DNA of 64,000 bases from Kitasatospora xanthocidica (GTDB lineage Bacteria > Actinomycetota > Actinomycetes > Streptomycetales > Streptomycetaceae), in NCBI RefSeq assembly GCF_014656195.1, contig NZ_BNBY01000012.1, positions 172,161-236,160 of the forward strand. The letters run 5' to 3'. Position 1 is the stretch's first letter. Each line of letters opens with the position of its first letter. Of the stretch, positions 1 to 8,177 are shown one piece after another. The notes under the pieces were generated by a model. The model searched no databases. It saw only the letters and a list, made by a program, of their open reading frames with translations, and was not told where the DNA came from. The translations under genes and the position numbers were made by a program.

Positions 1-130
1 CCCCAGGTCCCCGACCGGCCCCCGACCGGCGCATTGCCCGGCGCGCGCGCCGCGCCGGTGCGTGCGCCGGGCCCGGGGCGCTGCCAGGATGCGCGGGACG
101 ACCCGCCCTCCCGACCCCGGAGCAGCCCCG

Positions 131-1345
131 ATGGCCAGTGACCCCGCCGCCGCGGCACCCCGCGCCCAGCACGTCGACCCGCCGCCGGTGCGCCCGATGA
201 TCCCGCGCGACCGCGACGAGCCGCACCGGGTCGCCACCCCGCTGGAACTGTTCTTCGACCTCTGCTTCGTCGTCGCCGTCGGCCAGGCCGGGCGCGAACT
301 CGCCCACTCCCTCGCGGCCGGGCACTACGGGGAGGGGCTGCGCGGCTACGCGCTGGCCTTCTTCGCGATCTGGTGGGCCTGGATGAACTTCACCTGGTTC
401 GCCTCCGCGTACGACTGCGACGACGTGCCGTACCGGATCACCACGCTGGTGCAGATCGCCGGGGTGCTGATCCTCGCCGCCGGGGTGCCCCGGCTGTTCG
501 CCACCCAGGACCTGGCGCTGGCGATCACCGGGTACGTGGTGATGCGCCTCGCGATGGTGACCCAGTGGCTGCGCGCGGCGGCCGGCGAGCAGGGCGAGGC
601 CCGCCGGGTCGCGGTGCGGTACGCGGTGGGGATCACGGTCTGCCAGCTCGGCTGGGTGGTGCTGCTGCTCCTGCCGCACGGCGCCCGCCCGTACGTCATC
701 CCGGTCGGGGTGCTGTGCGAGCTGGCCGTGCCGGTGATCGCGGAGCTGCGGATGCAGACCTCCTGGCACCCGCACCACATCTCCGAGCGGTACGGGCTGT
801 TCACCCTGATCGTGCTCGGCGAGACGGTGGCGGCGGCGACCGTCGCGGTGCAGTCCGCGGTCGACGAGCACGAGGAGCTGGGCAGACTGGTGCCGGTGGC
901 CGTCGGCGGCCTGCTGATCTGCTTCGCCGCCTGGTGGATCTACTTCGCCCGGCCCGTCCACGAGCACCTGCGCTCCAACCGGCAGGCCTTCGCCTGGGGG
1001 TACGGGCACTACCTGGTGTTCGGCTCGGCGGCGGCGATCGGCGCCGGGCTGGAGGTGGCGGTGGAGTCGGCGGTGCACAAGGCGGAGATCTCCGAGACCG
1101 CCGCCACCGCGACGGTCACCGTGCCGACCGCGGTCTACCTGGTCACGGTCTGGTTCCTGCACTCCCGGCACACCAAGCGCGGCGCGCTCGCCCAGGCCTT
1201 GGCGCCGGCCGGGGCCGTGCTGGTGCTGGCCTGCACCGCCTTCGGCGGCTCCGGGGTGCTCGCGGCGGGCCTGGTCTGCGCGCTGATGGTGGCGGCGGGC
1301 GTGCTGGTCCACGGCCGGGAGAGCCGGGCCGGGGCCCGGCTCTAG
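131..1345 (+). CDS. Low-temperature requirement A (LtrA) family membrane protein
   Basis: Predicted integral membrane protein of about 404 residues. After a hydrophilic N-terminus of about 35 residues it carries the family hallmark TPLELFFDLCFVVAVGQ (about residues 36-52), followed by ten or more hydrophobic helices to the C-terminus. This fits the LtrA family, whose biochemical role is not established; the name comes from a Listeria cold-growth phenotype. ATG 131 is chosen because GGAG lies a suitable distance upstream; the frame is open further upstream to position 62. The stop codon overlaps the stop of the convergent LysR gene within the tetranucleotide CTAG (1342-1345), so the two genes have no intergenic space. 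Family assignment is good; function is unknown. Confidence 0.85.
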   Translation: MASDPAAAAPRAQHVDPPPVRPMIPRDRDEPHRVATPLELFFDLCFVVAVGQAGRELAHSLAAGHYGEGLRGYALAFFAIWWAWMNFTWFASAYDCDDVPYRITTLVQIAGVLILAAGVPRLFATQDLALAITGYVVMRLAMVTQWLRAAAGEQGEARRVAVRYAVGITVCQLGWVVLLLLPHGARPYVIPVGVLCELAVPVIAELRMQTSWHPHHISERYGLFTLIVLGETVAAATVAVQSAVDEHEELGRLVPVAVGGLLICFAAWWIYFARPVHEHLRSNRQAFAWGYGHYLVFGSAAAIGAGLEVAVESAVHKAEISETAATATVTVPTAVYLVTVWFLHSRHTKRGALAQALAPAGAVLVLACTAFGGSGVLAAGLVCALMVAAGVLVHGRESRAGARL

Positions 1346-2316
1346 CCCCGCCCGAGCAGGACGGGTTCGTGCCGGGTCAGCCAGGCCAGGTAGGCCGGGT
1401 TGACCTTGGCCAGGTCCAGGTAGGCGGCGCGCAGCTCGCCGTAGAGCGCGTCCAGGGCGGGCGGGCTGAGCGCGCGCGGTCGCCAGGTGAACAGCAGCCG
1501 GACGGCCAGCGGGTCCCCGTCCACCGGGCGGACGACCGTGCCGGGGCCGGGCGGGGAGGTGGGCTGGCAGGGGCGGACGGCCTCGCCGGAGGCGACCAGC
1601 TCGGCGGCGGTGGCGTTGTCCCGCACCTGCAGCACCCGGGGGTTGAGCCCGGCCTCGCTGAACACCCGGCGCATCGCCGCGTACTCGTGGTCGGCGGTCG
1701 GGTCGACCATCCAGGTGTCCTCGGCGAGGTCGGTGAGCCGGACGACCGGGCGGGTGGCGGCCGGGTGCCCGGCGGCGAGCTCGACGTACTGCGGCTCGCG
1801 GGCCATCAGCACCCGCTGTTCGGCGTCCGGCGGCACCCGTAGCGGGAAGCCCTCGCTCTCGTGCACGAAGGCCACGTCCAGCTGGTCGGCGGCGACCATC
1901 CGCAGCAGCGCGCTGGCGGAGACGTCGACGTGGATGGTGGTGTCGGTGTCCGGCAGCCGGTCGTGCACCCGGCGCAGCCAGGCCGCGACCGCGCGGCTGC
2001 CGACGCTGCCGATGCGCAGCCGGCGCTGCCGGCCGGGCCCGCTCGCGTCGCGGGCCTCCTGGCGGGCGGCGGCGACCAGCGCGGCCATCTCGGTGATCAC
2101 CGGCCGGGCCCGGGAGAGCACCGAGTGGCCGAGCGCGGTGGGCCGGCTGCCGGTCTGCTCGCGGGTGAACAGGGTGCCGCCGATGGACCGTTCGATGCGG
2201 TGCAGCTGGGTGGTGAGGGAGGGCTGGGTCATGCCGAGCTGGAGCGCGGCCTTGCGGAGGCTGCCGCTGTCGGCGATCGCGCACAGCACCCGGAGGTGTC
2301 TCACGTCGAGCTCCAC
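1342..2316 (-). CDS. snpR: LysR-family regulator, SnpR/MprR-like, divergent from snapalysin genes
   Basis: LysR-type transcriptional regulator of about 324 residues. The N-terminal winged HTH reads DVRHLRVLCAIADSGSLRKA and continues through AALQLGMTQPSLTTQLHRIE (about residues 4-50); an effector-binding domain follows. It is divergent from a snapalysin gene, the arrangement known for snpR/mprR and snpA (prt) in Streptomyces, where the LysR protein activates protease expression. The symbol rests on this context plus family and should be read as snpR-like. GTG 2316 is chosen because homologues begin with an equivalent of VELDVRHL; ATG 2358 and a start at 2367 are in-frame alternatives. The likely targets are the conserved blocks upstream of both snapalysin genes. 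Confidence 0.8.
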   Translation of the reverse strand: MELDVRHLRVLCAIADSGSLRKAALQLGMTQPSLTTQLHRIERSIGGTLFTREQTGSRPTALGHSVLSRARPVITEMAALVAAARQEARDASGPGRQRRLRIGSVGSRAVAAWLRRVHDRLPDTDTTIHVDVSASALLRMVAADQLDVAFVHESEGFPLRVPPDAEQRVLMAREPQYVELAAGHPAATRPVVRLTDLAEDTWMVDPTADHEYAAMRRVFSEAGLNPRVLQVRDNATAAELVASGEAVRPCQPTSPPGPGTVVRPVDGDPLAVRLLFTWRPRALSPPALDALYGELRAAYLDLAKVNPAYLAWLTRHEPVLLGRG

Positions 2317-2405
2317 GTCGGGAGCATAGACGCCATCGAGCCTCCTCGCCAAGGACATGACAGTCAATCAAGTCTGAGCCGGGACAAGCCACGGCGGACC
2401 CCACC

Positions 2406-2442
2406 GGTATGCGACGGGGCTATCGCCGGTTGACATCATCCG
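2406..2442 (+). promoter_or_regulatory. Shared 37-bp element upstream of first snapalysin gene
   Basis: This block matches 3454-3490, upstream of the second snapalysin gene, at 31 of 37 positions. The best conserved parts are GCTATCGC and TTGACATCATCCG. It lies about 140 bp before the first snapalysin ATG and within the divergent LysR/snpA interval, so it is the best candidate for the LysR activator site and/or promoter. TTGACA looks like a -35 hexamer, but no convincing -10 follows at 17-18 bp. Confidence 0.55.
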
Positions 2443-2583
2443 TGGCGGGCCCGGGCGGGTCGAAGCTCGGGGGCAGCAACCCGCCCCGGCCACCGACCGG
2501 GGCGGCCCCCACCGTGCGCCACCGCCGTACCCGGCCCCCACCGGCTCCGGCGAGGCGGCGCACCGCGAATCCGGAGCCCCCAC

Positions 2584-3234
2584 ATGAAGCGATCCGTGCT
2601 GTCCGCCGCCCTGGGCCTCGCCCTCGCGGCCGGCCTCGCCGCCCTGCCCACCACCGCAGTCGCCGCGCCGGCCGCGCCCGCGGCCGTCCAGGGCTACACC
2701 CCGGCGGCACACGCCGGTCCCGCCGCGCGAGCCGCGGAGGCCGCCGACAACCAGGCCTTCTTCCGGGCCGTGGTGGCCTCGGTCAAGGCCAAGCGGGCCG
2801 CCGACCCGTGGCTGCGGTCCGTCACCGTCACCTACGACACCGGCAACGCGCCCTCCTTCGCGAGTCAGATAGCCACCGCCGCGCGGATCTGGAACAGCTC
2901 CGTGCGCAACGTGCGGCTCCAGGAGACCGGCGGCCAGGGCGACTTCTCGTACTACGAGGGCAGCGACAGCCAGGGCTCCTACGCGAGCACCGACGGCCAC
3001 GGCCACGGCTACGTGTTCCTCGACTACCAGCAGAACCAGGAGTACGACTCGGTGCGCGTCACCACCCACGAGACCGGGCACGTGCTCGGCCTGCCCGACG
3101 ACTACTCCGGCCCGTGCAGCGAGCTGATGTCGGGCGGCGGCCCCGGCCCCTCCTGCACCAACCCCTACCCCGACGCCGACGAGCGGAGCCAGGTCGACTA
3201 CCTCTGGGCGAACGGTCTCGCGGCGGTCCACTGA
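2584..3234 (+). CDS. snpA: Snapalysin (M7 small neutral metalloprotease), copy 1
   Basis: Secreted zinc endopeptidase of about 216 residues. It has a Sec signal peptide (MKRSVLSAALGLALAAGLAA, cleaved near the Ala-rich stretch), a short pro-region and a mature domain of about 150 residues. The zinc site HETGHVLGLPD (HExxHxxGxxD, about residues 161-171) is characteristic of M7 snapalysins, in which Asp replaces the third His of related families. Two Cys residues follow (GPCSELMSGGGPGPSC). Start: ATG 2584 with CGGAG about 8 nt upstream. It is the first of a tandem pair; the second copy at 3600 has a near-identical signal sequence but a more divergent mature domain. Expression is probably controlled by the divergent LysR protein. 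Role: extracellular protein degradation. Confidence 0.93.
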   Translation: MKRSVLSAALGLALAAGLAALPTTAVAAPAAPAAVQGYTPAAHAGPAARAAEAADNQAFFRAVVASVKAKRAADPWLRSVTVTYDTGNAPSFASQIATAARIWNSSVRNVRLQETGGQGDFSYYEGSDSQGSYASTDGHGHGYVFLDYQQNQEYDSVRVTTHETGHVLGLPDDYSGPCSELMSGGGPGPSCTNPYPDADERSQVDYLWANGLAAVH

Positions 3235-3280
3235 CCTCGCCGGGACGGTGACCCGCGCCGACCGCCCCGCGGCGGTGCAA

Positions 3281-3307
3281 CCGGCCCCGTCCGCTGGGCG
3301 GGGCCGG
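3281..3307 (+). terminator. Hairpin after snapalysin copy 1
   Basis: CCGGCCCCG (3281-3289) pairs perfectly with CGGGGCCGG (3299-3307) across a 9-nt loop, 47 bp after the stop codon. There is no U-tract, which is usual for actinobacterial terminators. Confidence 0.5.
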
Positions 3308-3453
3308 GCGCGGCGGGCCGCTCGGCCGGAATCAAGCGGCCCGCCGCTCGGGTACTTCCCCGCTTCGGAGCCTAGCCCCCGCCGGAACGGAATGCCAGGG
3401 GCACGGTTGGGTCAAGGTACGGAAAAGACGCGTCAATTCCTGGCCGACGCAGG

Positions 3454-3490
3454 GGTATTGCACGGAGCTATCGCGGATTGACATCATCCG
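3454..3490 (+). promoter_or_regulatory. Shared 37-bp element upstream of second snapalysin gene
   Basis: Second copy of the element at 2406-2442 (31/37 identical), ending 109 bp before the second snapalysin start. Its presence shows that the duplication included the control region and suggests that both proteases answer to the same regulator. The rest of the 365-bp gap between the two genes holds the hairpin at 3281-3307 and nothing else I recognise. Confidence 0.55.
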
Positions 3491-3599
3491 CCCGCCCGCC
3501 GGGCTGCCCGAAGCTCTGGGGACATCACCCGTTGACCAGGTGTCCCCCAGGGCCGGCCCCCAATCCGGCCACGGCACCACAGGAATCGGAGCCCCCACC

Positions 3600-4223
3600 A
3601 TGAAGCGATCCATGCTGTCCGCCGCCCTCGGCCTCGCGCTCGCGGCCGGCCTCGCCGTGCTGCCGGCCACGGCCGCGGCCGCCGCCCCGGCCGCCCCGGC
3701 CGCGCAGGGCTACACCGCCTCGACGTACGCCGGCTCGGCCGTTGAGACCGCGGACAACCAGGCGTTCTTCCAGGCGGTGATGGCCTCCGCGAAGGCCAAG
3801 CAGGCCGCCAACCCCGGCCTGGCCACCGTCGTGGTCACCTACGACGCCAGTTCGGCCCCGACCTTCCGCAACCAGATATCCCAGGCCGCGCAGATCTGGA
3901 ACGGTTCGGTCGCCAACGTCCAGCTGCGCTCCGGTTCGGCCGCCGACTTCAAGTACTACGAGGGCAACGACAGCCGCGGCTCGTACGCGAGCACCGACGG
4001 GCACGGGCGCGGCTACATCTTCCTCGACTACCAGCAGAACCGGCAGTACAACTCGGTGCGGGTGACCGCCCACGAGACCGGGCACGTGCTCGGCCTGCCG
4101 GACCACTACTCCGGCCCGTGCAGCGAGCTGATGTCGGGCGGCGGCCCCGGCACCTCCTGCACCAACCCCTACCCGAACAGCACCGAGCGCAGCCGCGTCA
4201 ACTCCCTCTGGGCGCGCGGCTGA
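3600..4223 (+). CDS. Snapalysin (M7 small neutral metalloprotease), copy 2
   Basis: Tandem paralogue of the preceding gene, about 207 residues. The signal peptide (MKRSMLSAALGLALAAGLAV) is almost identical to that of copy 1. The mature region keeps the zinc motif HETGHVLGLPD and the Cys-containing loop GPCSELMSGGGPGTSC, but differs at many other positions (for example it has no RAAD segment and ends RVNSLWARG). ATG 3600 is chosen because GGAG lies just upstream and it aligns with copy 1; the frame is open to 3540 without a better start. A strong hairpin follows. The near-identity of the 5' ends against divergence of the mature parts suggests either a conserved secretion/translation signal or gene conversion. 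Confidence 0.92.
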   Translation: MKRSMLSAALGLALAAGLAVLPATAAAAAPAAPAAQGYTASTYAGSAVETADNQAFFQAVMASAKAKQAANPGLATVVVTYDASSAPTFRNQISQAAQIWNGSVANVQLRSGSAADFKYYEGNDSRGSYASTDGHGRGYIFLDYQQNRQYNSVRVTAHETGHVLGLPDHYSGPCSELMSGGGPGTSCTNPYPNSTERSRVNSLWARG

Positions 4224-4238
4224 CCCCACCGCTGAGCC

Positions 4239-4272
4239 CCGGCCCGGCCGCACACCGCTGCGGCCGGGCCGG
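4239..4272 (+). terminator. Strong hairpin terminator after snapalysin copy 2
   Basis: A perfect 13-bp stem, CCGGCCCGGCCGC (4239-4251) with GCGGCCGGGCCGG (4260-4272), with an 8-nt loop, 15 bp after the stop codon. Confidence 0.7.
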
Positions 4273-4357
4273 CGTGCGTGGCCGGAGCGGCGCTGTCGGT
4301 GCCGCGTGCGAGCATGCGGGCGAGACCAGTCCGCCCCCGACCGCGAGGTGTGCCGCC

Positions 4358-5017
4358 ATGGCCCGTACCGTCCCCGACCAGCTCACCGACCTCCCGTACG
4401 CCGAGCTGCTGCGCCCGCACACCGGGCCGCTGCGCAGCGACGAGCGGTACGACACCGCGCACTTCGACGGTGGCGAGCACACCGACGAGTCGGGCGCCGG
4501 GGCGGCCTTCCTGGAGTGCGCCTTCACCGGTGTCGCGCTCAGCGGGGTCAAGCTGCGCCAGGCCCGGTTCAACGAGGTCTGGGTGCAGGCCGGCCGCTGG
4601 GTGGCCTGCGACCTCAGCGACACCGAGTGGCAGGACAGCGCCTTCGTCGGCGGGGTGCTGGCCGGGGTCGCCGGGTACGGTTCGGCGCTGCGCCGGGTGG
4701 TGTTCCGCGGCTGCAAGCTGGAGGCGGTCAACCTGCGCTCCGCCGTCCTGCGGGACGTGGTCTTCGAGGACTGCCTGCTGCGCGACGTGGACTTCGGCGA
4801 GGCGAAGCTGACCGGGGTGTCCTTCCCCGGCTCGACGCTGGAGGAGGTCCGGCTGCGCGGTGCGACGCTGAGCGGGACCGATCTGCGCGGCGCCGTCCGG
4901 CTCGGGCTGGCCGACGGCCACCAGGGGCTGCGTGGCGCGGTCATCAGCTCCACCCAACTGCTGGAGCTGGCACCGCAGTTCGCCCAGGCGCTGGGCATCG
5001 ACGTGCAGGACCGCTGA
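4358..5017 (+). CDS. Pentapeptide-repeat protein
   Basis: Cytoplasmic protein of about 219 residues. After an N-terminal segment (MARTVPDQLTDLPYAELLRP) most of the chain is built of five-residue steps with Leu/Phe at the central position (for example FTGVALSGVKLRQARFNEVW and LEAVNLRSAVLRDVVFEDCL). This pattern folds as a right-handed quadrilateral beta-helix. Some family members (Qnr, MfpA) mimic DNA and protect gyrase, but most have no known role, and I see nothing that assigns this one. ATG 4358 begins the conserved part; in-frame sequence upstream runs antisense-like into the snapalysin terminator and is not supported. Confidence 0.82.
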   Translation: MARTVPDQLTDLPYAELLRPHTGPLRSDERYDTAHFDGGEHTDESGAGAAFLECAFTGVALSGVKLRQARFNEVWVQAGRWVACDLSDTEWQDSAFVGGVLAGVAGYGSALRRVVFRGCKLEAVNLRSAVLRDVVFEDCLLRDVDFGEAKLTGVSFPGSTLEEVRLRGATLSGTDLRGAVRLGLADGHQGLRGAVISSTQLLELAPQFAQALGIDVQDR

Positions 5018-5228
5018 CCGCCCCCGCCCGCCGCCCCAGTCCGCCGGCCCTCCCCGGCGATTCCGTCGTGCGTTCAGCCCCGCGTCGCTCGGTGACCCCC
5101 GGACGAACAGTCCGCCAAACCTGCCGCACGCCTCTGGTGGTCCGCTCCGCCGGAGGGGGAGACTGCTCCGCGATCGAGTGAGCCGAGTTGTGTGAACAAC
5201 ATCGCCAGCGAAGGGACGGGCCGGGCTG

Positions 5229-7310
5229 ATGGCCGAGCTGAGTCGTAGGAAGTTCGTCACGCTGTCCGGTGCCGCCGCGGCCGGTCTCGCGGTGGCCGGC
5301 ACCGGTGCGGCGGGGGCCGCCCCCGGCGCCGCGGGCACCGCGCCCGCCGCCGGCACCGCGCTCGCCACCACCGGCACCATCGCCGACGCCAAGCACGTGG
5401 TGATCCTGATGCAGGAGAACCGGAGCTTCGACCACTACTTCGGCACGCTGCGCGGGGTACGCGGCTTCGCCGACCGCAGCGCGATCCAGATCTCCGGCGG
5501 CTACAGCGTCTTCAACCAGCCCAACGGCCTGCTCTCCCGCCAGTACCCGTGGCAGTTCAGCCAGACCAAGCCGGCCGGCGGCGCCGACCCCGAGCGCCTC
5601 GCCCAGTGCAACGGTGACCTCAGCCACGGCTGGAGCGACCAGCACAAGGCGTGGAACGGCGGCAAGATGGACTCCTGGGTCGCCGCCAAGGGCAATGTGC
5701 GCACGCTCGGCTTCCTCACCCGCCAGGACATCCCGTTCCACTACGCGCTGGCCGAGAACTGGACCGTCTGCGACGCCTACCACTGCTCGGTGCTGAGCGC
5801 GACCGGCCCCAACCGCACCTACCACTGGTCCGGCCAGATCGACCCGGCCGGCACCGCCGGCGGCCCGGCCTACGACGGCGGCGACGAGAAGGGCCTGCGC
5901 TGGAAGACCTACGCCGAGGCCCTGGAGGCCGCCGGCGTCAGCTGGAAGGTCTACCAGAACGCCGCCGACAACTACGGCGACAACGCCCTCGCCTACTTCA
6001 GCCAGTTCTCGGGCGCCCCGGCCGGCAGCCCGCTGGCCGTCAAGGGCATGGGCTCGGTGCCCAAGGTCACCGGCCGGACCCCGGACGACATCGCCGCCGC
6101 GATCAAGGCCGACGTGCTGGCCGGCACCCTCCCGCAGGTCTCCTGGATCGTCCCGGACCAGGCCTCCTCCGAGCACCCGTACGCCACCCCGGCCGACGGC
6201 GCGCACTTCGTCCACATGGTGATCGACGCGCTCAACGCGGACCCGGCCGTCTTCGACTCCTCCGTGCTGTTCGTCAACTACGACGAGAACGACGGCTTCT
6301 TCGACCACGTCCCGCCGCCGGTCGCCCCGGCCGGCACCCCGGGCGAGTTCTACAGCGGCACCAACATCGGGCTCGGCTTCCGCGTCCCGATGCTCGCGAT
6401 CTCGCCCTGGACCCGCGGCGGCTGGGTCAACTCCGAGACCTTCGACCACACCTCGGTGCTGCGCTTCCTGGAGGTCTGGACGGCCGCCCTCGGCACGCCT
6501 GCCACCAGCCCCAACATCAGCGACTGGCGCCGCCGGGTCTGCGGCGACCTCACCAGCGTGTTCGACTTCGCCAACCCGGTGTACGGCCTGCCCGCGCTGC
6601 CCGACACCTCGCAGACCATCGGCCTGTCCGCCTGCGGCCCGCTGCCCAACCCGGCGCCGGTGAACAACCAGCTCCCGGTGCAGGAGTCCGGCACCCGCCC
6701 GGCCCGCGCCCTGCCGTACCAGCCGAACGCCAACCTGGACCACCTGGAGTTCGGCTCCGGCGGGGTGATGAAGGTCTGGATCGCGATGGCCAACCAGGGC
6801 GCCGCGGCCGCCAAGTCCGCGCACTTCGCCGCCTACGCCAACGCCTACCGCAGCGGCGGCCCCTGGCAGTACACCGTCGACCCGGGCGGCAGCACCAGCG
6901 ACTTCTTCAACTGCGGCACCGGCTTCGGCGGCGGCCCGTACGACCTCACGGTGGTCGGCCCCAACCGCTTCCTGCGCCGTTTCAAGGGCGACGCCACCAA
7001 GGCGGGCAAGAACGCGGCCGTCACCGCCTCGTACGCGGTCGAGCCGGGTACCGGCAAGCTCGCCGTCTACTTCAAGCTGGCCAACAACGGCGGCACGCCG
7101 ATGACCTTCACCATCGCGTCGAACAACTACCGGACGGACGGCCCCTGGACGTACCAGGTGCCGGCCGGCGGCAGCGTCAGCGACTTCTTCAACGTGGTGG
7201 CCTACACCGACGGCTGGTACGACCTCACCGTGACGGTGGACGCGGACAGCAGCTGGTCGCAGCGGTTCACCGGCCACCTGGAGACCGGCACCCCCAGCGT
7301 CAGCGGCTGA
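5229..7310 (+). CDS. plcC: Phosphocholine-specific phospholipase C, Tat-exported
   Basis: Secreted phosphoesterase of 693 residues that would split phosphatidylcholine into diacylglycerol and phosphocholine. A twin-arginine signal (MAELSRRKFVTLSGAAAAGL) is followed by the non-haemolytic PLC / acid phosphatase AcpA-type catalytic domain, with the signature HVVILMQENRSFDHYFGTLR at about residues 57-76 and further conserved blocks (TGPNRTYHWSG, FVNYDENDGFFDHVPPP, VPMLAISPWTRGGWVNSETF). Two related beta-domains of the DUF756 type make up the C-terminus (about 500-690), each with a GSxSDFFN motif. The symbol is a family-level guess. A hairpin follows. Such enzymes are often phosphate-starvation controlled, but I could not find a convincing PHO box in the 210-bp upstream gap. 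Confidence 0.9.
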   Translation: MAELSRRKFVTLSGAAAAGLAVAGTGAAGAAPGAAGTAPAAGTALATTGTIADAKHVVILMQENRSFDHYFGTLRGVRGFADRSAIQISGGYSVFNQPNGLLSRQYPWQFSQTKPAGGADPERLAQCNGDLSHGWSDQHKAWNGGKMDSWVAAKGNVRTLGFLTRQDIPFHYALAENWTVCDAYHCSVLSATGPNRTYHWSGQIDPAGTAGGPAYDGGDEKGLRWKTYAEALEAAGVSWKVYQNAADNYGDNALAYFSQFSGAPAGSPLAVKGMGSVPKVTGRTPDDIAAAIKADVLAGTLPQVSWIVPDQASSEHPYATPADGAHFVHMVIDALNADPAVFDSSVLFVNYDENDGFFDHVPPPVAPAGTPGEFYSGTNIGLGFRVPMLAISPWTRGGWVNSETFDHTSVLRFLEVWTAALGTPATSPNISDWRRRVCGDLTSVFDFANPVYGLPALPDTSQTIGLSACGPLPNPAPVNNQLPVQESGTRPARALPYQPNANLDHLEFGSGGVMKVWIAMANQGAAAAKSAHFAAYANAYRSGGPWQYTVDPGGSTSDFFNCGTGFGGGPYDLTVVGPNRFLRRFKGDATKAGKNAAVTASYAVEPGTGKLAVYFKLANNGGTPMTFTIASNNYRTDGPWTYQVPAGGSVSDFFNVVAYTDGWYDLTVTVDADSSWSQRFTGHLETGTPSVSG

Positions 7311-7332
7311 CGGCCGCCCGCACCGCGCGGAA

Positions 7333-7377
7333 CGCGAGGCCCCACCACCCGGCAGGGCGGTTTCCAGGGGCCTCGCG
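7333..7377. terminator. Bidirectional hairpin between convergent genes
   Basis: CGCGAGGCCCC (7333-7343) pairs perfectly with GGGGCCTCGCG (7367-7377). It lies between the phospholipase C stop (7310) and the stop of the convergent reductase gene (7400), so it can serve both. Confidence 0.65.
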
Positions 7378-7399
7378 TCACCTCCGCCGGGCCAGGTCG

Positions 7400-8044
7400 T
7401 CACCTCCGCCAGAACAGGTGGTGCGTGACGCCGCTCGGGCTGGGCACGACCTCCGAGTGGAAGCGGTCGAGGAGCTCGTCGGGGGACTCCCAGAGCCGCA
7501 GGCCGGACCCGAGCTCCACCGGCGAGACCGCCACGTGCAGGGTGTCGACGAGGTCGGCGTCGAGGAACCGCCGGATGGTGGTGACCCCGCCGCCGAGTCG
7601 CACGTCCTTGCCCCCGGCGGCTTCCCGCGCCCGGGCGAGGACGGTGGCCGGGTCGGCGTCGACGAAGTGGAACGTGGTGTCGGAGAGCGTGAACGACGGG
7701 CGCTCGTGGTGGGTCATGACGAACACCGGGGTGCGGAACGGGGGCTCGTCACCCCACCAGCCGCGCCACTCGTGGTCCTGCCACGGCCCGCGCTGCGGCC
7801 CGAACTTGTTGCGGCCCATGATCTCGGCACCGATGTTGCGGGCGAAGTCCCGGGTGAAGTAGTCGTCGAGACCACGGCTCCCCCCGGCATCCGTGCGCAT
7901 GGGCCAGCTCGCCGTGGCTCCGGCCCAGCCGAACAGCCGCTCGGGGCGGTCCTGGCCGAACGGCCGCTCGAAGGTCTGGTGCTCACCGGCGCCGATGCCG
8001 TCCCTGGAGACGTTGAAGTTCATGACTCTGAGCAGTTGATCCAT
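7400..8044 (-). CDS. Dihydrofolate reductase / RibD C-terminal domain family protein
   Basis: Protein of 214 residues of the RibD C-terminal (DHFR-fold) family: N-terminal MDQLLRVMNFNVSRDGIGAG, then PVFVMTHHERPSF, GGVTTIRRFLDADLVDTLHV (the glycine-rich nucleotide-binding stretch) and a C-terminal strand HSEVVPSPSGVTHHLFWRR. Members bind NADPH, but most stand-alone versions have no known substrate. ATG 8044 is preceded by GAGGGAA. It is a single gene, convergent with phospholipase C. Family is secure; reaction unknown. Confidence 0.82.
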   Translation of the reverse strand: MDQLLRVMNFNVSRDGIGAGEHQTFERPFGQDRPERLFGWAGATASWPMRTDAGGSRGLDDYFTRDFARNIGAEIMGRNKFGPQRGPWQDHEWRGWWGDEPPFRTPVFVMTHHERPSFTLSDTTFHFVDADPATVLARAREAAGGKDVRLGGGVTTIRRFLDADLVDTLHVAVSPVELGSGLRLWESPDELLDRFHSEVVPSPSGVTHHLFWRR

Positions 8045-8177
8045 GGGTTCCCTCGTCCGGTCCGTCCGTGTCGTCGCGCGGCGGGGCGCCGCACGCCATG
8101 ACGTCGGAGCGGACCCGGCCGGATTGACATCGGCCCCGGACCATTTTCCGACCGGGGGGCGGAGCCGGCGTCATCGC

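Noticed and set aside
5018..5228. PHO box before phospholipase C
   Set aside because: Some GTTCA-like segments exist (for example near 5070), but no two direct repeats at the 11-bp spacing expected for PhoP; not claimed.
4944..7403. 819-codon open frame antisense to the phospholipase C gene
   Set aside because: Val/Gly/Arg-rich product with no domains, mirrors a real gene's codon bias; the plus-strand frame has clear PLC motifs and a Tat signal.
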